Assembly: GCA_023435025.1 (NCBI GenBank)
Contig: JAEYSE010000127.1
Coordinates: 1 to 19,562 of the forward strand
Source: Bacillota bacterium
GTDB taxonomy: Bacteria; Bacillota; Clostridia; Christensenellales; CAG-138
Direction of reading: 5' to 3'
DNA length: 19,562 nt
Below the pieces are notes generated by a model. The model was not told where the DNA came from and did no database searches. It was given only the letters and a program-made list of their open reading frames with translations. The first letter of the stretch is position 1. Every line of letters begins with the position of its first letter. The position numbers and the translations under genes are program-made. This document shows, piece after piece, positions 6,719 to 13,702 of this stretch.

Positions 6719-7339
6719 TTGCAAACGAGGAAAATCACCAACAAGAATAAAGTGGTTTTGCAAGCGCTGCGCTCGTTCATCGAGCAGGGAATAGATGCGA
6801 CAACCGTGGCGGGCATCGCTGAAGCGGTAGGGTTAACCGAACGCTCCGTATACCGCTATTTTCCCACAAAAGCAGAGCTGGTTTTGGAAACCGCACTGCT
6901 CTTTTGGGAGGAAACGGTGAAGCAGGCGGACGCTGTGTATGACAGCGGCGCGTTCACAGGACTGAGTGGAGCGGAGCAAGTACGCGCCGTGCTGCGCGCG
7001 TATGCCGACCTTTATTTTTCAGAACCCGAAAAGCTCATATTCGTGCACGAGGCGGAGCTTTACCTGTACAAACACGATATGAGCGGCCTCAATAAAAACA
7101 AGCCCCCCGCCCCTTACCACGAGTTCCGCGCGCCGCTCGCCAAGGCCATACGCCGCGGCATTCAGGATGGCAGCGTGCCCGACAACAAAGATATGGAGCT
7201 GCTTTACTACAACGCCTACGACGCGCTTTTGGGGCTGATACAGAAAATGTCCATCAACAGCACCCGTGCGGACGCGGGCGCGGCAAAGCAACGTATCGAG
7301 CATTTCTGCGACCTTCTCACCAAGTCCTTCACGGGCTGA
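6719..7339 (+). CDS. TetR-family transcriptional regulator, likely autoregulator of the following operon
   Basis: With the TTG start at 6719 the protein is 206 aa, a normal TetR length. This start has GAGGAGG 7 nt upstream, whereas the longer frame from 6629 would place the promoter and operator inside the coding region. The N-terminal HTH (about residues 12-58) carries ATTVAGIAEAVGLTERSVYR followed by YFPTKAELV, the recognition helix and helix-4 start of TetR proteins. The C-terminal ligand-binding domain is divergent and helical (LRAYADLYFSEPEKLIFVHE). The ligand is unknown. It is followed after 59 nt, on the same strand and without an obvious terminator, by the membrane protein gene at 7399, so it probably reads through into the operon and represses it together with itself via 6660-6682. 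Confidence 0.9.
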   Translation: MQTRKITNKNKVVLQALRSFIEQGIDATTVAGIAEAVGLTERSVYRYFPTKAELVLETALLFWEETVKQADAVYDSGAFTGLSGAEQVRAVLRAYADLYFSEPEKLIFVHEAELYLYKHDMSGLNKNKPPAPYHEFRAPLAKAIRRGIQDGSVPDNKDMELLYYNAYDALLGLIQKMSINSTRADAGAAKQRIEHFCDLLTKSFTG

Positions 7340-7398
7340 ACGGATTTCCGCTCAGCGCCGCGAAACGAGAAATAATTTATTATCAGGAGGGACGCACC

Positions 7399-8226
7399 AT
7401 GTCGGAACCGGAAAAGAAGCTCGCGCAGCAGGGCGGGCACCGCAATCAAAACATCCTTTTGGCCATACTGACCCTCGCGTTTACAGCCACCTCCATGCTC
7501 GCTGCCTCACAGCCTATTTTGGTAAACATCCCCGTAAATGTGCTGCTGCCCATCTCCATCATGGTGTTTGGCAAGCTTGTATTCTTTGAACGCCTCAAGC
7601 TGACCACGCTCACGCTTTTGCGGGTGGTCATCATATTCGCGGTATTCAACATACTCGACCGCCAAGTGTTTGTAAATATCGTACTCATCTTCCTCGCCAT
7701 CAACATACTTGAAGCTACGTTCACCGATATTGTCCGCTACAAAAGATATTTCAACGGCGTCACGGGTATTGTGCTTGCAGCCTCGGTGTTCTTTTTGCGC
7801 GGCACATGGGTTGACTTAACCGCCACAGAGGGCCTTGGCTTCTTTTCAAAGTTCTTCCACCTCTACGAGTTCCACGCTCCCGCCGCTATTGGCACCATCT
7901 GTTGGATCATCGCCTACACCATTTGGAATTGGGTGTTTGTGACCAATGAATTCTCTCCCGCCGTAGCGAAGCTACACGTGGGTATACTCGCCGCCCCCAT
8001 ACTGGGCGTGCTCATCACGGGCAATCCCGGCTACTGGCTGACCTTCCGCGCAGGCTCGCTGTCCTTTGGCGGCTGCTTCCAGATCGCGGAGAAGGAATTC
8101 GTTGAACAAAGCCTCAAAAGCGAGAAATTTAGCCGCTTCGTGGCCGCAACAAAGGGCAATGCTGTACAGATATGTCTGATGGCGCTCAACATCGTGCTCA
8201 TCGTTGCTGCCTGCTTCATCAAATAA
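7399..8226 (+). CDS. DUF5692-like polytopic membrane protein (first copy)
   Basis: A 275-aa protein with about seven to eight hydrophobic helices and a short soluble N-terminus (MSEPEKKLAQQGGHRNQN). It shares with the protein at 10963-11892 the intramembrane signature LAINILEATFTDI (residues 99-111; LAINIAEAIFRDI in the other) and IIAYTIWNWVFVTN (170-183; IIAYDLWNAAYCYN in the other), so the two are distant paralogues. I place the family as DUF5692 from remembered features, with moderate certainty for this copy. The charged E..D pair and the W/N in membrane helices suggest a functional polar site, perhaps cofactor or substrate handling. An AGGAGGG ribosome site precedes the ATG. The flavoprotein gene starts 16 nt after the stop. 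No biochemical function is known. Confidence 0.75.
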   Translation: MSEPEKKLAQQGGHRNQNILLAILTLAFTATSMLAASQPILVNIPVNVLLPISIMVFGKLVFFERLKLTTLTLLRVVIIFAVFNILDRQVFVNIVLIFLAINILEATFTDIVRYKRYFNGVTGIVLAASVFFLRGTWVDLTATEGLGFFSKFFHLYEFHAPAAIGTICWIIAYTIWNWVFVTNEFSPAVAKLHVGILAAPILGVLITGNPGYWLTFRAGSLSFGGCFQIAEKEFVEQSLKSEKFSRFVAATKGNAVQICLMALNIVLIVAACFIK

Positions 8227-8242
8227 GGCGGAGGGATCTTTC

Positions 8243-9772
8243 ATGCAAAGTTATGACGTGATCATTATCGGTGCGGGAAACGGGGGCCTTGCTTCCGCCG
8301 CCACGCTCTCGGAAAAGGGAAAGCGCGTTATCGTATTTGAAAAGCACAACATACCCGGCGGCTGCGGCACGAGTTTCCGCCGCGGGCGCTTCGAGTTTGA
8401 GGTAGCGCTGCACCAGCTCAGCAGCATGGGCACAATGGAAAAGCCCGGCCCCTTGCGCGAGCAGTTCCGGCGCTACGGCATCGAAGATCAAATAGAGTGG
8501 GTGGAAATCAAGGAGCTGTTCCGCGTGAACTTCCCCGATGGCACGGGCATCTCCCTGCCCGCCGACCGAAAGAAGTGCGAGGCGCACCTGATCGAGCTGT
8601 TCCCTGAGGAGAAAGAAGCCATTTTGGGCTATTTTGAGGCCGTATATGCCTTTTGCGCCGAGTCCGCTGCGTTTGCGCAAAAGAGTGCTGCCAGCACGGG
8701 CGAGCCGGGTGCGCTCAAAAAGGCCGTCATGAAGCTCGGCTTCCCCAAGCTCTACCCATCTTTGGCAAAATACGCCCTCAAGAGTACACAGGAAGTGCTG
8801 GACGAATTTTTCAAATCCCCCAAGCTACAGCTCGCCTTAAGCGCCTACTGGTGCTTTATGGGCATGCCGCCAGCGCGGTTCCCGTGGGCCATACTCGCCA
8901 AGTGTACCAATATTTACATGGAAGATAAGCCCTTCTATCTCAAGGGCACATCCATGGTGATGAATCAGGCGCTCATGGAGGCCATTGGCCGCATGGGCGG
9001 GTTTGTGCGGCTCAACTGCGCGGTGGAGCGCATTTTGGTGGAAAACGGCAAGGCCGTGGGTGTTGTGGATGAAAACGGCGTTACATACCGGGCAAAAAAG
9101 ATCATATCCAATATTTCGCCGCTTGCCACTTATGGCGCGCTACTTAGAAAAGAGGATATCCCCGAGAGCGCCCGCGAATATCTGAAGCCCTACACGGTGG
9201 GCATTTCCGCGCTCACCTGCTTCATTGGGCTCGACTGCACGCCCGAAGAGCTTGGTTTTACCACCTCTTTTACGCTAAATTATGAAAGCATGAACGCCAA
9301 TGAGGATTTTCAGGACGCCTACCGCCTGTTGCCTGAAAACGATCCGCTGGTGGCCACCTGCTACACAGTGGACGACCCGAGCATTTCGCCGCCGGGTACG
9401 AGCATCATCACCGCAGGTACGCTCAAATACGCCACTGAATGGGAAAAGCTTACGCCCGAGCAGTATTACGAAATGAAGTACGAGGCGGGAAGGCGCATCG
9501 TGGCACGGCTTGAAAAAATGTACCCCGGCTTCACCGGCCATATCGAGGAGATGGAAATTGCCACGCCGCTCACGCATATGCGTTACCTCAACCATCCGGG
9601 TGGGGCTATTTACGGCTTCGAGCAGGATATTATGTCCTCGGTGTTCTTCTTCCCAGCCGAAAGCAAGCTTGAAAATCTGGAGTTTGCAAGCAGCTGGGTG
9701 AACGCCTGCGGCTTTGGCCCCAACTACATGTTTGCAGACAAGGTGGCAACGCGCGTTGCTCAGGAGGTGTGA
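8243..9772 (+). CDS. FAD-dependent phytoene desaturase/retinol saturase-like oxidoreductase
   Basis: A 509-aa flavoprotein of the CrtI/CrtISO/RetSat group (COG1233 type). The N-terminal dinucleotide motif is DVIIIGAGNGGLASAATLSE, followed by VFEKHNIPGGCGTSF. A C-terminal block EIATPLTHMRYLNHPGGAIY, then GFEQD, resembles the TPxTxxRY..xPxGxxYG block of carotenoid isomerases and retinol saturases. The final segment (FASSWVNACGFGPNYMFADK) replaces the usual GxPGA ending. Members saturate, desaturate or isomerise polyene or lipid substrates. I chose ATG 8243, 7 nt after GGAGGG; an earlier in-frame start at 8204 overlaps the upstream gene and has no ribosome site. The next gene overlaps the stop through its ribosome site. 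With the dedicated reductase next door, a reductive (saturase) role is plausible but unproven. Confidence 0.88.
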   Translation: MQSYDVIIIGAGNGGLASAATLSEKGKRVIVFEKHNIPGGCGTSFRRGRFEFEVALHQLSSMGTMEKPGPLREQFRRYGIEDQIEWVEIKELFRVNFPDGTGISLPADRKKCEAHLIELFPEEKEAILGYFEAVYAFCAESAAFAQKSAASTGEPGALKKAVMKLGFPKLYPSLAKYALKSTQEVLDEFFKSPKLQLALSAYWCFMGMPPARFPWAILAKCTNIYMEDKPFYLKGTSMVMNQALMEAIGRMGGFVRLNCAVERILVENGKAVGVVDENGVTYRAKKIISNISPLATYGALLRKEDIPESAREYLKPYTVGISALTCFIGLDCTPEELGFTTSFTLNYESMNANEDFQDAYRLLPENDPLVATCYTVDDPSISPPGTSIITAGTLKYATEWEKLTPEQYYEMKYEAGRRIVARLEKMYPGFTGHIEEMEIATPLTHMRYLNHPGGAIYGFEQDIMSSVFFFPAESKLENLEFASSWVNACGFGPNYMFADKVATRVAQEV

Positions 9773-9774
9773 GT

Positions 9775-10941
9775 ATGGCTAAAACATTGAAGGAAACGCT
9801 GCTCGGCACACTCGTGCACGGCGAGGAGGTTTTGGAGGATATCCGTGTAACACGGAAACTTTCCCCGGATAAGCTTCCGCTCGGCAAAGAGCCGGAGGCC
9901 CGCATCGCGCAGCTTCACCCCAGGGAGCTTACCCTTGTAGTCAGCGCCGTCGAGGACACGGGAAAAAACGCGAAAACCTTCCGCTTGATCGCAAAGGGCG
10001 GCTACCTGCCTCCCTTTGAGGCGGGGCAGTACATCAACCTCTTCAGCGAGATAGACGGCGTGCGCACGAGCCGCCCCTACAGCATCAGCTCCTCGCCCCG
10101 CCAGCGTGCCTATTACGAAATCACAGTGGCGCGCGCGCAAAACGGATTCGTTTCTGATTATCTTTTAGATCATGCGGCCGTGGGCGACGAATTCAGCGCG
10201 AACGGGCCTGCCGGCGTGTTCCGTTACCAGCCCGTGTTCCACAAAAAGCATTCAGTGTTCCTTGCCGGCGGCAGCGGCATCACGCCCTTCATGAGCATGC
10301 TTAGGGAAATCCTGGACGCGCGCCTAGACCGCCGCGTGACACTGCTTTATGGCTGCCGCTGTGCGGAGTCGGCGCTGTTCCATGAGGAACTGCAGGAGTA
10401 TGCCGAGCGCTTTTCCAATTTTACGTACCACCTCGTGGTTTCAGACACAACGGACTGCTGGGCGGGCGAAACAGGCTTTATCGACGCAAAGCTTATTGCA
10501 AGGCTCGTGCCCGACTTAGCTGAGGCCACCTATTATGTGTGCGGCCCGCAGGTAATGAACGATTTCTGCAAAAAGGAGCTTTTGAGCCTTTCCATTCCAG
10601 AGAAGCGCATACGCCGCGAGATGTTCGGCGCGCGGCGGGATATCGAACAGGAGGACGGCTGGCCCAAGGAACTGAGCGGGCAAGAAGTGTTCAAGTTGAC
10701 TGTCGCGGGGCGCACGATAGACGCACGGGCAAACGAATCGCTTCTTACTGCACTCGAGCGCGCGGGCGTACGTATCAACGTATGCTGCCGAAGCGGCGAA
10801 TGCAGCCTGTGCCGTGTGAAGCTGGTTTCGGGGCGGGTGTATTTGGCAAAGGGCATGCTGCTGCGCATGGCAGATGAAAAATTCGGCTATGTGCACTCCT
10901 GCAAGGCCTATCCCATAAGCGACGTTGAGATCATGCTGTAA
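9775..10941 (+). CDS. FAD/NAD(P)H reductase with C-terminal plant-type [2Fe-2S] ferredoxin domain
   Basis: A 388-aa protein. After an N-terminal extension (about 1-50) comes an FNR module: FAD motif RPYSIS at 100-105, GPAGVF at 144-149, NAD(P) motif LAGGSGITPFMSML at 163-176 and YVCGPQVM at 254-261. The C-terminal ferredoxin domain (about 305-388) has cluster ligands C338, C343, C346 and C376 (CRSGECSLC, then HSC near the end), the plant-type C-x4-C-x2-C-xn-C pattern. It carries electrons from NAD(P)H through FAD to 2Fe-2S and on to a partner. ATG 9775 lies 6 nt after AGGAGGT; GTG 9769 is too close to that site. It overlaps the end of the saturase-like gene through its ribosome site, making the saturase the natural electron acceptor (inference). 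Confidence 0.92.
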   Translation: MAKTLKETLLGTLVHGEEVLEDIRVTRKLSPDKLPLGKEPEARIAQLHPRELTLVVSAVEDTGKNAKTFRLIAKGGYLPPFEAGQYINLFSEIDGVRTSRPYSISSSPRQRAYYEITVARAQNGFVSDYLLDHAAVGDEFSANGPAGVFRYQPVFHKKHSVFLAGGSGITPFMSMLREILDARLDRRVTLLYGCRCAESALFHEELQEYAERFSNFTYHLVVSDTTDCWAGETGFIDAKLIARLVPDLAEATYYVCGPQVMNDFCKKELLSLSIPEKRIRREMFGARRDIEQEDGWPKELSGQEVFKLTVAGRTIDARANESLLTALERAGVRINVCCRSGECSLCRVKLVSGRVYLAKGMLLRMADEKFGYVHSCKAYPISDVEIML

Positions 10942-10962
10942 GAAGGAAAAGGGGGATATACA

Positions 10963-11892
10963 ATGGGGTTTTTCTTTCAGGGGTATTCGGTCGTAACGCT
11001 TTTGGCATTTCTCGCGCTGGTAGCGGCACTTGTGCTGGTCAACGAAGTCACGCGGCGCTCAAAATGGGCGGCCATAGCCGCGTACTGCGTATTCCCCGTG
11101 ATCCTGATCGTACTCATCGTAACGAACGTATTGGGCAGCCCCTCGAGCAAGACATGGTTCGGCGTGATCAAAACATTTTCGGCGCTCGCGGGCGTGCTGG
11201 GCTTCATGCTCATACGCTATACGAAGCTCGGCAATAAAAAGTTTGCCTTCTTCTTCCCTCTGGCCATACTTGCCATCAACATTGCGGAGGCCATATTCCG
11301 TGACATTGAGGTGTTCATGACATTTAAGACCATGGCTGTAGATGAAGCGGGCCTTACGCTGCTGGGTGGGCCTTGGAACATACTCAATGCGATCGCGGGC
11401 GTGTTTTTGTTGCTCACCCTCACAGGTTGGATGGGCATACGCGTTTCTAACACCAGGGAGCGCGACATGGTGTGGCCCGACCAGCTTTGGTTTTGGATCA
11501 TCGCCTATGATCTTTGGAACGCGGCCTACTGCTACAACTGCCTGTCCACCCGTTCCATGTACGCGGGCGTGGCGCTTTTGATCGCCTGTACGGTGGCGGA
11601 GCTGTTCATCAAAAAGGGCGTCTGGCTGCAGCACCGCGCGCAGACGCTTGCGCTGTTCGGCATGTTTTCGCTGGCGGTAGACTATCAGGCATTGCCTGCT
11701 TTCGGCATCACCGCCACCTACAACCCCGCCGCATGGACGGCTTTGAGCGCGCTCGCGCTTGTTGCGAATGCTGCTGTGTTTGCCTACGAGGTATATTGCA
11801 TTGTCAAGTACAAGCGCAACCCGCTCAAACAGGAGATGTTTACAGAGCTTAAAGCCTACAGGCACAACCTGGAGGCGAACGGACTGCAATAG
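10963..11892 (+). CDS. DUF5692 polytopic membrane protein (second copy)
   Basis: A 309-aa protein with about eight to nine membrane helices and a basic C-terminal tail (about 265-309). NEVTRRSKWAAIAAYCVFP (residues 27-45), AINIAEAIFRDIE (104-116), the loop ERDMVWPDQLWFWIIAYDLW (167-186) followed by NAAYCYN, and KKGVWLQHRAQTLA are features I associate with DUF5692. It is related to the first copy at 7399. Function is unknown. It is the last gene of the operon: an AAAAGGGGGA ribosome site, a 21-nt gap to the reductase, and a long hairpin 17 nt after the stop. Conserved acidic and aromatic residues in the membrane core could bind a cofactor or lipid, or shape a pathway for electrons or substrate. 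Confidence 0.85.
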   Translation: MGFFFQGYSVVTLLAFLALVAALVLVNEVTRRSKWAAIAAYCVFPVILIVLIVTNVLGSPSSKTWFGVIKTFSALAGVLGFMLIRYTKLGNKKFAFFFPLAILAINIAEAIFRDIEVFMTFKTMAVDEAGLTLLGGPWNILNAIAGVFLLLTLTGWMGIRVSNTRERDMVWPDQLWFWIIAYDLWNAAYCYNCLSTRSMYAGVALLIACTVAELFIKKGVWLQHRAQTLALFGMFSLAVDYQALPAFGITATYNPAAWTALSALALVANAAVFAYEVYCIVKYKRNPLKQEMFTELKAYRHNLEANGLQ

Positions 11893-11909
11893 GGCTTTGT
11901 ATGGTCTTT

Positions 11910-11947
11910 GGGCCTTGTTTTACCGCATTTGCGGCAAAACAAGGCCC
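11910..11947. terminator. Long hairpin closing the tetR-DUF5692 operon
   Basis: GGGCCTTGTTTT (11910-11921) pairs perfectly with AAAACAAGGCCC (11936-11947), and CCGC/GCGG pair again inside the loop. The stem is strong but lacks a following T-run, so it may be an atypical terminator or an mRNA 3'-end stabiliser. Confidence 0.65.
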
Positions 11948-12298
11948 TCAGAAATCATTCCCATCGGAGCCGGTTTTGCCTAGGTTTAACCTCTAAAAAT
12001 ACCCACCATAAATAATAGAATCGGCTACATATCTGGATTTCTTTTCTATTTCTTAACCGACTTGCTGAAAAGCACCCGCTTCTTGCACCCTTTGTGAAAC
12101 GCCATAGGGGGTGCTCTCTTCGTTTTTAGGCAATAGCAAAACAGCAAAACATAAGGCGTTATAAAGGCGGCTTTTTTTGTGGCAGGAGAAATTGCGTCTA
12201 AAAGGATAGACTTCATATTTTTTTCATGAATTTGCACATAAATGCCGCGGCAATCGAGTACCATGCCTTAGCCATACTCATGAAAGGCGGCGTATGTA
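11948..12298. other. Gene-free region before the GH18 gene, with a weak hairpin
   Basis: About 350 nt with no convincing gene. AGCACCC (12071-12077) pairs with GGGTGCT (12109-12115) over a 31-nt loop and is followed by CTCTTCGTTTTT, a possible weak terminator. The arms echo the stem at 961-980. A minus-strand frame here (12046-12264) would encode a short basic peptide but has no good ribosome site. No confident promoter for the GH18 gene was found; a sporulation sigma factor would be expected. Confidence 0.4.
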
Positions 12299-13585
12299 AT
12301 GGAAATACATGTGGTGCAAAGCGGCGAAACCGTAATCAGCATTGCAAGGATGTACAACGTATCCCCGCAGAAAATCGTCACCGACAACGGGCTGGAAAAC
12401 CAGAACACATTGGTCGTAGGGCAGGCGCTGCTCATACAGTTCCCGGAGACGGTTCATACCGTGCAGCAGGGTGAAACGCTTACGCAGATCGCTGCGCAGT
12501 ACGGCACCACGGTGCTTGCGCTGCAGCAGAACAACCCGCAGCTTACCACCCAGCTTGTGCTGCGCCCTGGAGAGCAGATTACCATAAGCTACCGTGGCGA
12601 ACGCACACGGGAGGTATCCATCAACGGGTATGCCTACCCGCACATCAATACCAACGTTCTGCTGCGGTCTCTGCCGTTTTTGACGATGCTGACCATATTC
12701 GGCTACGGCTTTACCGAGACCGGCGAGCTCATCGAAATCGATGACCAGCCGCTCATCAACCTGGCGTACCAGTTCCGCGTAGCGCCCATCATGCTGCTGT
12801 CCTCCATCACGGAGGACGGTAACTTCAGCGGCGAGCGCGCAAGCCTGCTGTTTCAGAATACCGCCTTTCAGAATGAAGTCATAGACAGGATCATACAAAC
12901 GATGTGGCAAAAAGGCTACCTTGGCCTGGACGTGGATTTCGAGTACATCAACCCGGAGGACGCTGACGCATTCATAGCGTTTTTGCGCAACATCACCGCA
13001 CGCCTCAACGCGCAGGGCTTTACCGTCAACGTGGACCTCGCGCCCAAGATTTCGGGCGACCAGCCCGGCCTGCTTTACGAGGCGCACGATTTTCCGCGTG
13101 TCGGCGAAATCGCCAACACCGTGCTGCTGATGACATACGAGTGGGGGTTTTCCCACGGGCCACCTATGGCCGTAGCCCCCATCGACCAAGTGCGGCGCGT
13201 GGTGTCCTACGCCGTAACCGTAATCCCCACCGAAAAAATATTTATGGGTATCCCCAATTACGGCTATGTATGGCGGCTTCCGTATGAGCGCGGAACTAGC
13301 GTAGCGCCCTCTATAGGCAACCAGTTTGCTGTTGAGATTGCCGCGCAGTACGGCGCGGAAATACAGTTCGATGAGAGAGCGCAGTCGCCCTTCTTTTACT
13401 TTACCAATGAGGCTGGCTTCCGGCATGTGGTGTGGTTTGAAGACGTGCGCAGCATACAGGCGAAGTGGAACCTGATCGACGAAAACAACCTGCTTGGCGC
13501 CGGGTACTGGACCGTGATGCGCCCGTTCGCGCAGAACTGGGCGTATATCAACGGCAAGTATACCATCCGCAAAATTGTGGAGTAG
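12299..13585 (+). CDS. LysM-LysM-GH18 spore cortex glycosidase (SleL/YaaH-like)
   Basis: A 428-aa protein without a signal peptide. Two LysM repeats come first: residues 2-48 (HVVQSGETVISIARMYNVSP to VGQALLIQFP) and 52-97 (HTVQQGETLTQIAAQYGTT to RPGEQITISY). A GH18 barrel follows (about 105-425) with catalytic motif LGLDVDFEYI; Glu215 is the proton donor and Asp213 assists. The architecture is that of SleL/YaaH, the N-acetylglucosaminidase that degrades cortex fragments in germinating spores; these are made in the mother cell and lack signal peptides. FGYGFTETGELIEIDD, LLMTYEW and GIPNYGYVW are GH18 landmarks. ATG 12299 has GAAAGGCGG upstream at a slightly long spacing. The gene is monocistronic, closed by a bidirectional terminator. 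Activity on muramic-lactam cortex is inferred from the family. Confidence 0.92.
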   Translation: MEIHVVQSGETVISIARMYNVSPQKIVTDNGLENQNTLVVGQALLIQFPETVHTVQQGETLTQIAAQYGTTVLALQQNNPQLTTQLVLRPGEQITISYRGERTREVSINGYAYPHINTNVLLRSLPFLTMLTIFGYGFTETGELIEIDDQPLINLAYQFRVAPIMLLSSITEDGNFSGERASLLFQNTAFQNEVIDRIIQTMWQKGYLGLDVDFEYINPEDADAFIAFLRNITARLNAQGFTVNVDLAPKISGDQPGLLYEAHDFPRVGEIANTVLLMTYEWGFSHGPPMAVAPIDQVRRVVSYAVTVIPTEKIFMGIPNYGYVWRLPYERGTSVAPSIGNQFAVEIAAQYGAEIQFDERAQSPFFYFTNEAGFRHVVWFEDVRSIQAKWNLIDENNLLGAGYWTVMRPFAQNWAYINGKYTIRKIVE

Positions 13586-13617
13586 AGGGAACAGGTATCG
13601 ACGCTATTTCGTTTAAT

Positions 13618-13645
13618 AAAACGCCGCCCAAATGGGCGGCGTTTT
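13618..13645. terminator. Bidirectional terminator between convergent genes
   Basis: AAAACGCCGCCC (13618-13629) and GGGCGGCGTTTT (13634-13645) form a perfect 12-bp stem with an AAAT tetraloop. The A/T flanks give a T-run on both strands, so it can end the GH18 gene and the minus-strand VWA gene. Confidence 0.9.
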
Positions 13646-13702
13646 CTCAACTAGGCTGATTTTTGTCAAGGTTCGTCATGCATTTTGAGGATTATCAATC
13701 AC

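Noticed and set aside
6487..6750. Plus-strand frame and minus frame 6535-6816 upstream of TetR
   Set aside because: They cover the promoter, the operator and the TetR 5' end; no ribosome site or recognisable product.
11059..11889. 276-aa minus-strand frame
   Set aside because: It is antisense to the second DUF5692 gene, and its His/Arg-rich composition is unlike a real protein.
12046..12264. Minus-strand frame ending in a short basic peptide
   Set aside because: No good ribosome site, and it covers a hairpin; probably chance.
12278..13426. 382-aa minus-strand frame
   Set aside because: It is antisense to the LysM-GH18 gene, which has clear domains and catalytic residues; the composition of the minus frame is a codon-bias shadow.
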